Source: Gammaproteobacteria bacterium TMED92
Lineage (GTDB): Bacteria > Pseudomonadota > Gammaproteobacteria > Pseudomonadales > Azotimanducaceae
Assembly (NCBI GenBank): GCA_002170355.2
Contig: NHET02000095.1
Coordinates: 8,469 to 14,000 of the forward strand
Reading direction: 5' to 3'
DNA length: 5,532 bases
This document shows, in pieces, positions 1-4,851 of this stretch; the stretch's first letter is position 1, and every line of letters begins with the position of its first letter. The translations under genes were made by a program, and so were the position numbers. The notes beneath the pieces are model-generated. The model was not told the origin of the DNA and did not search any database. It was given only the letters and a program-made list of their open reading frames with translations.

Positions 1-365
1 TCAACCTGGTCAACGCCTAAACGCTGCAACGATTTGTCTAGCTCGGCCTCAAGATGCTGCAAGCTGTTGTCAAAGTAGCGCTTACCATCCGATGTACTGG
101 CAATACCGGCTTTGGTGGCGATGGTGAAAAAATCCTGGGCCTGCTTACCCTGCTTTGCTAAGTAAGCGCCAATACGACTTTCAGACCGGCCCAAGCCGTA
201 TACATTAGACGTATCTATATGCGTAATGCCCAGTTCTTGACAGCGATCGAGAATCGCAAACGACTTTGCGTCATCCGTAGCACCATAAAAATCACTAAAC
301 GACATAGCACCGTAACCAAGCGCGGCTACCGGCGTCTTTACTTGACCCAAGAACCTTTGCTGCAT
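1..365 (-). CDS. Aldo/keto reductase, N-terminal part (cut by left edge)
   Basis: An open frame reads leftward from ATG at 365-363 and continues off the window after 121 codons with no stop. The product begins MQQRFLGQVKTPVAALGYGA, the usual first beta strand of the aldo/keto reductase (AKR) TIM barrel. It then carries the family signature D-T-S-N-x-Y-G, giving catalytic Asp51 and Tyr56, and the catalytic Lys85 in TIATKAG. The fourth tetrad residue (His) and the NADPH-binding C-terminal half lie outside the window. AKRs are cytoplasmic NAD(P)H-dependent enzymes that reduce aldehydes and ketones; the substrate cannot be told here. The start is supported by a purine-rich AAGGGAAAG about 8 nt upstream and by alignment of the first strand with the family. 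It lies downstream of, and on the same strand as, the TetR-type gene, but about 300 bp of non-coding sequence makes a shared transcript unlikely. Confidence 0.93.
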   Translation of the reverse strand, partial: MQQRFLGQVKTPVAALGYGAMSFSDFYGATDDAKSFAILDRCQELGITHIDTSNVYGLGRSESRIGAYLAKQGKQAQDFFTIATKAGIASTSDGKRYFDNSLQHLEAELDKSLQRLGVDQV

Positions 366-392
366 ATCGCTTTCCCTTTTGCCTGCGCGCAG

Positions 393-421
393 AAGATAAG
401 TGTAGGCGTGGACGAGAGCAA
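393..421 (-). promoter_or_regulatory. Possible sigma-70-type promoter of the aldo/keto reductase gene
   Basis: Reading the minus strand, TTGCTC (421-416) and TATCTT (398-393) are separated by 17 nt. They match the -35 consensus at 3 of 6 positions and the -10 consensus at 4 of 6. Transcription would start near 386, leaving a leader of about 20 nt that contains the ribosome binding site. The match is moderate and found by eye only. Confidence 0.35.
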
Positions 422-433
422 CTTTTGGTTGCT
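417..433. repeat. Perfect inverted repeat AGCAAC-N5-GTTGCT, possible operator
   Basis: The arms AGCAAC (417-422) and GTTGCT (428-433) are perfectly complementary around the five bases TTTTG. The repeat covers the proposed -35 box of the aldo/keto reductase promoter, the position expected for a repressor or activator site. The arms differ from the GTTA/TAAC elements near the TetR gene, so another regulator would be involved if it is functional. A 6-bp repeat could also arise by chance. Confidence 0.35.
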
Positions 434-607
434 GCTATTGATTCTACATCCATACGCACTTTCCACTGGGGGCTACTTGTTGGCTCTTTGTGCGAAGCGC
501 TCTTATTGTGCTTTGAGTATTGTCATGCCACCGCGCCCTTTCTTTAGTCAGCCGTTAGTGCAGAAGTTGGTTTTTTTCGACAGCTCAGCATGCAACCCAA
601 TGTGCAA
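434..607. other. Non-coding stretch between aldo/keto reductase promoter and regulator gene
   Basis: No believable gene, RNA gene or terminator is seen here. Reading frames across it are short, lack recognisable domains and lack ribosome binding sites. A run of seven T (571-577) is not preceded by a strong hairpin and no plus-strand gene ends before it. The only other structure in the 366-667 gap is the promoter and inverted repeat on its left and the palindrome cluster at 608-651. Confidence 0.6.
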
Positions 608-626
608 TAACGCACCACTAGCGTTA
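608..626. repeat. Inverted repeat TAACGC-N7-GCGTTA downstream of the regulator gene
   Basis: The arms TAACGC (608-613) and GCGTTA (621-626) are perfectly complementary around a 7-base loop. As RNA on the minus strand this would be a hairpin about 40 nt past the TetR stop codon. No U-run follows it on that strand, so it is a weak terminator candidate at best. The arms use the same GTTA/TAAC half-site as the operators in front of the TetR gene, so it may instead be a protein-binding site. Confidence 0.4.
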
Positions 627-651
627 CTTAACTAACAATACAGATCTAACG
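623..651. promoter_or_regulatory. Operator-like TAAC/GTTA cluster near the 3' end of the regulator gene
   Basis: Positions 623-636 form a near-palindrome, GTTAC-TTAA-CTAAC, with one mismatched pair. Positions 632-651 (CTAACA, ATA, CAGATCT, AACG) match the minus strand of the divergent control region at 1361-1328 almost exactly, apart from one substitution, a 3-nt gap and a 1-nt gap. Sharing both the half-site and the CAGATCT core with the proposed TetR operators suggests a second binding region for the same regulator. This is inference from visual alignment of AT-rich, low-diversity sequence. Confidence 0.35.
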
Positions 652-667
652 CGATTTTAGCTGTTGG

Positions 668-1306
668 TTATTTGCTGTCACTTAATGGCTGTAAGGAGTT
701 TTGTAAAAACCGGTCTATAACTGCAACGACGAAGGCCTCCAAGTCACTGAATCCGTAGGTTTGCGGGGTAATCCTGCCCTCTATCAAAAGATTCGATAGG
801 CCATACACCTGACTCCAAGCGAGAGGAATATTGAGCTGCTGTTGTTCAATGCCGAAGTGTGGCAGGGGCGTGCGCACCAGCGCAGCAACCATCATTTGGT
901 AGCCCTCGTCAAAAATCTCAGGCACCTTGCCCGTTGCGTCCGCGGCTTCGGACACATCCCGCGTGCTCATCAAATGAAAGAGCGCGGGATGCGCCAACGC
1001 GAAGTTAATGTGGCCAATCGCAAGCCCCGCGAGGTAGTCAACGCCGTGCCGATCTTCAGCGCTACGGCGCATGCTCTCACCAAACCATTTTGTGCCTTCA
1101 ATACACACCGCAGTGATGAGATCCTTTTTGCTGGGAAAATGACTGTACGGGGCGGCTTGTGACACACCGGTATCCCGCGCGATCCGACGTAGACTGAGGG
1201 CTGCGACACCCTCCGCTTCGATTAATTTTATCGCGTTCGCAATGAGCGCCTCGCGGAGATTTCCGTGATGATATCTGCTTCCGTGTTGCTCACCATTAGC
1301 GCTCAT
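668..1306 (-). CDS. TetR/AcrR-family transcriptional regulator with WHG-type C-terminal domain
   Basis: The 212-aa product has the usual TetR length. After a short tail comes YHHGNLREAL (12-21), then the DNA-binding helix-turn-helix at about 37-64, containing LSLRRIARDTGVSQAAPYSH and ending F-P-S-K-K-D-L-I, the classic close of the TetR_N domain. The ligand-binding half shows the features of the WHG (TetR_C_33) group: HPALFHLM at 106-113 and WSQVYG at 164-169, where the family name motif is W-H-G-like. Such proteins are usually repressors released by a small ligand; the ligand here is unknown. I chose ATG 1306 because homologues begin shortly before YHHGNLREAL. The longer frame from 1432 would run through the operator region and into the divergent gene. 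No Shine-Dalgarno precedes 1306, but a -10-like box lies 6 bases upstream, so a leaderless mRNA is possible. It is divergent from the cytochrome gene, its most likely target besides itself. Confidence 0.93.
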   Translation of the reverse strand: MSANGEQHGSRYHHGNLREALIANAIKLIEAEGVAALSLRRIARDTGVSQAAPYSHFPSKKDLITAVCIEGTKWFGESMRRSAEDRHGVDYLAGLAIGHINFALAHPALFHLMSTRDVSEAADATGKVPEIFDEGYQMMVAALVRTPLPHFGIEQQQLNIPLAWSQVYGLSNLLIEGRITPQTYGFSDLEAFVVAVIDRFLQNSLQPLSDSK

Positions 1307-1312
1307 GCCGCG

Positions 1313-1318
1313 AGTATA
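1313..1318 (-). promoter_or_regulatory. -10 box candidate for the TetR-type regulator gene
   Basis: TATACT on the minus strand (1318-1313) matches the -10 consensus at five of six positions. It sits only 6 bases before the chosen ATG, so transcription would start at or next to the start codon. No good -35 box is found 16-18 nt further upstream (the sequence there is CGCAGA or similar). The proposed operator at 1321-1333 would lie in the spacer, suitable for autorepression. Confidence 0.4.
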
Positions 1319-1320
1319 AC

Positions 1321-1333
1321 TTGACAACGTTAA
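1321..1333. promoter_or_regulatory. Operator candidate 1: TTGAC-AAC-GTTAA
   Basis: This 13-bp imperfect palindrome has the same form as the perfect one at 1362-1374 (TTAAC-N3-GTTAA), differing at one arm base. It contains the -35 box of the plus-strand promoter and lies in the -10/-35 spacer of the TetR promoter. One protein bound here could therefore block both genes. Confidence 0.5.
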
Positions 1334-1348
1334 GATCTGCGATACTGT
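1321..1348 (+). promoter_or_regulatory. Sigma-70-type promoter of the exported cytochrome gene
   Basis: TTGACA at 1321-1326 is a perfect -35 consensus. After a 16-nt spacer, TACTGT (1343-1348) is a weak -10 box (3 of 6, keeping the key A2 and T6). Transcription would start near 1355 and give a leader of about 60 nt. A perfect -35 with a weak -10 buried in operator-like palindromes fits a repressible promoter. Confidence 0.5.
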
Positions 1349-1361
1349 TAGCGACGCTAAC
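1347..1361. promoter_or_regulatory. Operator candidate 2: GTTAGCG-A-CGCTAAC
   Basis: This is a perfect 15-bp palindrome with 7-bp arms around one central base. It overlaps the last bases of the proposed -10 box and the likely start of transcription of the cytochrome gene. Its length and symmetry suit a dimeric TetR-type repressor. Confidence 0.6.
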
Positions 1362-1374
1362 TTAACAGCGTTAA
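1362..1374. promoter_or_regulatory. Operator candidate 3: TTAAC-AGC-GTTAA
   Basis: This perfect 13-bp palindrome has 5-bp arms around three bases and directly abuts the palindrome ending at 1361. It lies just inside the predicted cytochrome transcript, where a bound repressor would block elongation or initiation. Its centre is 41 bp from that of candidate 1, close to four helical turns, so the two would face the same side of the DNA. Confidence 0.55.
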
Positions 1375-1406
1375 CATCGGCGTGGCGTGGGGACCATTGA
1401 GTTATT

Positions 1407-1415
1407 GGAGGGGAG
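1407..1415 (+). promoter_or_regulatory. Strong ribosome binding site deciding the start at 1417
   Basis: GGAGGGGAG ends one base before ATG 1417, with the GGAGG core 5 nt from it. This favours ATG 1417 over the in-frame GTG at 1387, which has no such site, and it places a normal signal peptide at the new N-terminus. Confidence 0.85.
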
Positions 1416-1416
1416 T

Positions 1417-4400
1417 ATGAACACGAAAACACTGGTGAATGTGGCTTCCAGTCTTGCTGCAGCTGCAGCCCTTTGTGTGCTAACCATGACCGTCATGGCA
1501 CCGGGCGGAGCGACCGCAAGCCTTACTGAGCCGACACTGGGTAGCACGCTTGATGCCACGCTAGGTATCGGGCATCCAACATTCGTGAGCCCACACACCA
1601 AGCCAATAGCGGTGTACAAAAACCGAGTTTTCGTGGTTAACACTCCAAGCGATACGCTGGATGTCATTGATACCGACAGTCGCGCCATCGTGTCTCGAAT
1701 CCCGGTGGGCGTCGACCCTGCAAGCGTGGTGCTAAGGCCAGATGGCAAAGAGATTTGGGTTTCCAACCACATTTCTGACTCTGTTTCAGTCATTGATAAT
1801 GTACCCAACAGCCCGACTTATCTGCACGTCGTGGCAACGGTGCAAGACTTCGATCGCGCTCGAAAAGCCACGAGTTTCGATGAACCCATGGGCATTGCCT
1901 TTGCCAACAACAGTAAGGCCTATGTTGCCCTGTCGTCGGACAATCAAATCGCCGTGATCGATGTGGCTTCGCGTCAAATAACTAAGCGACTGAACATTAC
2001 CGCACAAGATCCCCGAGCTATTTCAGTGCGCGACGGCAAGTTGTACGTGCTGCCATTTGAGTCAAATAATAAAACCCAGTTGTCGGGCGGTATGAAAGAC
2101 GCGATCGACGGCGACTTAGTCACTTTCGACGCCGTTGCCCATTCCATTGTTACTAACAGCAAGTTGTCGTTAGGTCACGTGCTCGACATCGTCAAACATC
2201 CGGACATGCCAGATCGCGATCTGTATGTGTTCGACACCGAAACAGACGAACTAATACAGACCGTCGACACCCTCGGAACACTGTTGTACGGACTTACCGT
2301 TGACTCCAAGGGACGGGTTTTTATTGCCCAGACAGACGCTCGCAACGACGTCAATGGACGCGCTGGCACAAAACAACACGGTCTTGCGGAAATGCTCAAC
2401 CGAGCCTTTTTGAATCGAGTTACCCGGGTAGATATACAAACCGGCGACCCAGTAAGCCCAACCTTTATCGATCTCGAGCCACTGCCCCCAGCACAGCCGC
2501 AACCAGGCACTGCCTTGGCTACGCCTTACGGTATAAGCATAAGTTCTGACGATACTACCTTGGTCGTCGCCGCCGCCGGCTCTGATAAATTGGTGACAAT
2601 AGATGCAGACAGCGGCGCGATACTTGGCCGCGTAGACGTCGACGCGGTACCCCGCGGCGTCGCCTTAGTGAGTGACGCTCAGGGGCGCGCAGCTGATGCT
2701 TGGGTACTCAACGCGGTCGAAAACACGGTTTCTTTAGTGGATGTGTCTGACACCGCAAACCCAAACGTCGTTGCCACTGTGACGCTGGCAGACCCAACCC
2801 ACCCTACCGTTAAACGCGGGCGTAAGGCATTCGAAACTGCTACGGCCTCTACCACCGGTACCTTTGCCTGCGCCAGTTGTCATCCAGACGGCCATACCGA
2901 TCAACTACTGTGGGTACTTGATACGCCCATAGTCACCGGCGGCAACCAGATTCAACCGCGCACCACGATGCCCATTCGTGGTCTACGCGACACCGAGCCG
3001 TATCACTGGGATGGTATCCCTGGGGATCCTTACGGCGGGCCTAACTCGGCCAACACGGACAGTCATGTGCCCCCCAATAGCGACGTTGACGATCAAACGA
3101 CCTCGACGCGCAACCTTATTGATGGCAGCTTAGGCAGCACTATGCACTTGGTCGGCGAGACTATTGCTAACAACGAAGGCAAGCGCGGCTTGTTGTCTGC
3201 TGCTGAACGCGATGACATGTCGGTGTTTTTGTTGAATGTGCCCTACCCGCCCGCGCAACGTCGCCCTTACGACAACGAGCCAAGTCAGCGCGCCAAAGAT
3301 GGTTTTAGATTATTCCATATCGACGGCAATGGCGTAGGCCGCCGCGACGTATGCGGCGACTGCCATCGGTTTCCGCACATGGTCAGTACCAACCATCCTA
3401 CGATAGGCATGGACACCCCAACATGGCGCGGAGCCTATGACCGCTTTTTGATCTTGCCGCAAGGGCGCATCAACATGGTCACACTACCGCCCTTTGCCGC
3501 GTTAGCAGAGCAAGGTATTCCGGAACGCGAAATTTGGCGTTTCAGCTGGGGCCAGCGCACCGAGTTCGATCCTGTCTGGGATATGGTGCTTGAGCACAGT
3601 ACCGGCTTCTCTGGTTCGTTCGCGCGACAAGTTACTCTGAGCCAGCAATCCATGACAGATGCAATAACTGCTGAGCTGGTAAGCGCTCTTGAGCAATCAG
3701 CCGATGAGCAAGCAATAGTACTGGTGGCCCATGGCGTGTTTATCGACGCGAACTCATCAATACCGGTGACGTTGGCCTATGCCGACAATGGCTATAGCGC
3801 CGGCACCATTCGTTATTCACGAGAACAACTGTTTGCCATGGCCAAAAGCGGCCAATTCGTCGGCACCTTAACCGCCCATCACGGTGTGAAAACTGATGCT
3901 GACCATCCACAACCCGCACTTTGGACACTTAGCCCAATCGAACAGCAGAGTGGCCCCCAGGTGTTTCCAAAACTTCATGCCGACGCCCTAACCATGCGTT
4001 TGAGTGCACGCCACGTTAGTGCGGATGCCCATGTCATCATTAACGGCCGCCGCACCGAGGGTGCTGTCACCTTGCATGATGACGAAGTCATAAGCATAGA
4101 GCTGGCCGAGACGCCCCCTACGGGCATGCATCTACTGCAGTTACAAACTCCAGGCGGGATGATGAGCAATGACTTTATCTTCCACGTCAGTGCCGATGCA
4201 GAGCCCGCAGCGGCGCCCAATCTAGGCGAAATGCTGCGCGACAGCGGCTGGAGCCAGGTGCTCGGAGATTGGGTTGATCAAGGCACCCTAGGCGAGTTTC
4301 GTGTCAGTCTGAAATGGAAAATAGAGAATCAACTACTCGAGATGACCACCATCGATCAAAATGGGGCAAACATAGGACTCATACGGGTAGACCCGAAAAC

Positions 4401-4650
4401 GCACGAAATCACCATGTCGGCAACAAACTATGTCGGTGCGGTGACGTCTGGACGCTGGGACTTCACGGCCGAAGAGGGTCCGAAAATGACCGGCCGCTTC
4501 GAAACCGTGGAAGGCGCTAGCGGTGACTTTGCCTTGCAATTTGTGCCAACCGGCGACAACACCATGGTGCTTAGGGTAGGCGCCCAGACCATCTCAAATG
4601 TGCCATTGGTACGTAAACAGTTCGCCCGCAGGGTGGCCAGCGCCTTTTAG
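1417..4650 (+). CDS. Exported YVTN beta-propeller / diheme cytochrome c (peroxidase- or MauG-like) fusion protein
   Basis: The 1077-aa product starts with a Sec signal peptide: Lys4, a hydrophobic Ala/Leu-rich stretch to about 28, and likely cleavage after A-T-A at 34. Residues about 60-460 are YVTN/YncE-type propeller blades, with repeats such as VFVVNTPSDTLDVID, IWVSNHISDSVSVID and AYVALSSDNQIAVID. Two c-type heme sites follow: C485-A-S-C488-H489 and C646-G-D-C649-H650. Each is followed by a cytochrome c peroxidase/MauG-like motif, MPIRGLRDTEPYHWDG (518-533) and GMDTPTWRG (664-672); Met518 and Met665 are possible sixth heme ligands. Apart from Cys20 in the signal peptide, these four cysteines are the only ones. 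Residues about 842-923 resemble an IPT/TIG fold (LLQLQTPGGMMSNDFIFHV). Residues 936-1077 form a beta-rich domain starting GWSQVLGDWVDQG, vaguely like DUF1579-type or lipocalin-like barrels. It is probably a periplasmic or surface redox protein; the electron partner and substrate are unknown. The gene is divergent from the TetR-type regulator and likely repressed by it. Confidence 0.92.
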   Translation: MNTKTLVNVASSLAAAAALCVLTMTVMAPGGATASLTEPTLGSTLDATLGIGHPTFVSPHTKPIAVYKNRVFVVNTPSDTLDVIDTDSRAIVSRIPVGVDPASVVLRPDGKEIWVSNHISDSVSVIDNVPNSPTYLHVVATVQDFDRARKATSFDEPMGIAFANNSKAYVALSSDNQIAVIDVASRQITKRLNITAQDPRAISVRDGKLYVLPFESNNKTQLSGGMKDAIDGDLVTFDAVAHSIVTNSKLSLGHVLDIVKHPDMPDRDLYVFDTETDELIQTVDTLGTLLYGLTVDSKGRVFIAQTDARNDVNGRAGTKQHGLAEMLNRAFLNRVTRVDIQTGDPVSPTFIDLEPLPPAQPQPGTALATPYGISISSDDTTLVVAAAGSDKLVTIDADSGAILGRVDVDAVPRGVALVSDAQGRAADAWVLNAVENTVSLVDVSDTANPNVVATVTLADPTHPTVKRGRKAFETATASTTGTFACASCHPDGHTDQLLWVLDTPIVTGGNQIQPRTTMPIRGLRDTEPYHWDGIPGDPYGGPNSANTDSHVPPNSDVDDQTTSTRNLIDGSLGSTMHLVGETIANNEGKRGLLSAAERDDMSVFLLNVPYPPAQRRPYDNEPSQRAKDGFRLFHIDGNGVGRRDVCGDCHRFPHMVSTNHPTIGMDTPTWRGAYDRFLILPQGRINMVTLPPFAALAEQGIPEREIWRFSWGQRTEFDPVWDMVLEHSTGFSGSFARQVTLSQQSMTDAITAELVSALEQSADEQAIVLVAHGVFIDANSSIPVTLAYADNGYSAGTIRYSREQLFAMAKSGQFVGTLTAHHGVKTDADHPQPALWTLSPIEQQSGPQVFPKLHADALTMRLSARHVSADAHVIINGRRTEGAVTLHDDEVISIELAETPPTGMHLLQLQTPGGMMSNDFIFHVSADAEPAAAPNLGEMLRDSGWSQVLGDWVDQGTLGEFRVSLKWKIENQLLEMTTIDQNGANIGLIRVDPKTHEITMSATNYVGAVTSGRWDFTAEEGPKMTGRFETVEGASGDFALQFVPTGDNTMVLRVGAQTISNVPLVRKQFARRVASAF

Positions 4651-4657
4651 GCCACCT
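4631..4657. repeat. Hairpin enclosing the cytochrome stop codon
   Basis: GGTGGCC (4632-4638) and GGCCACC (4650-4656) are perfectly complementary around an 11-base loop, with an outer G-T pair extending the stem to 8. The TAG stop (4648-4650) lies in the loop and first stem base. No T-run follows on the plus strand, so this is not a standard intrinsic terminator. It may stabilise the 3' end of the mRNA or be incidental. Confidence 0.45.
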
Positions 4658-4851
4658 ACGCCGACCTGCGGCCAACGCGGCGGCTGCCCGCAGCGATAAT
4701 TCAGCAGCAGTGCGCATTGCCAAAATCGGCTGATCGCATGGCCAATTGCGGCGTTCCTGGCAGCAAGGTAGCGAACCTCAGTTGCGCCAGTAACATCGCC
4801 CGTTGAGGGACGTAGCCGTCACGCCCCGGTCCGCAACGCTCGCCGCGATCG
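4651..4851. other. Intergenic gap between two convergent genes
   Basis: No gene or RNA gene is recognised here. GC-rich dyads are present: CGCCG/CGGCG (4659-4663 with 4678-4682) and, mutually exclusive with it, CTGCGG/CCGCAG (4666-4671 with 4688-4693). Neither is followed by a T-run on either strand. Both flanking genes end here, so some form of termination is expected, but I cannot point to a confident site. Confidence 0.5.

Noticed and set aside
571..577. Run of seven T as a plus-strand intrinsic terminator
   Set aside because: No strong GC-rich hairpin precedes it and no plus-strand gene ends upstream.
219..635. Plus-strand open frame of 138 codons at the left end
   Set aside because: Its first half overlaps the aldo/keto reductase on the opposite strand, it has no recognisable domain or ribosome binding site, and its composition is that of a chance frame.
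608..636. TAACGC/GCGTTA repeat as an integron attC-type site
   Set aside because: The spacing and core boxes do not fit an attC site, there is no cassette array or integrase, and the half-sites are better explained as related to the neighbouring TetR operators.
842..1162. Plus-strand open frame inside the TetR-type gene
   Set aside because: It is antisense to a clear TetR-family coding sequence and shows no family features.
1387..1416. GTG start at 1387 for the cytochrome gene
   Set aside because: It lacks a ribosome binding site and would put acidic residues ahead of the signal peptide, whereas ATG 1417 has a strong site and a normal signal peptide.
1307..1432. Upstream extension of the TetR-type protein to an ATG at 1432
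   Set aside because: It would translate the operators and both promoters and overlap the start of the divergent gene. The 42 extra residues have no counterpart in typical TetR N-termini.
1465..1479. Possible lipobox ending in Cys20 of the cytochrome protein
   Set aside because: The residues before Cys20 are A-A-L. A Leu at -1 is not accepted by the lipobox pattern, and a good signal peptidase I site (A-T-A) follows at 32-34.
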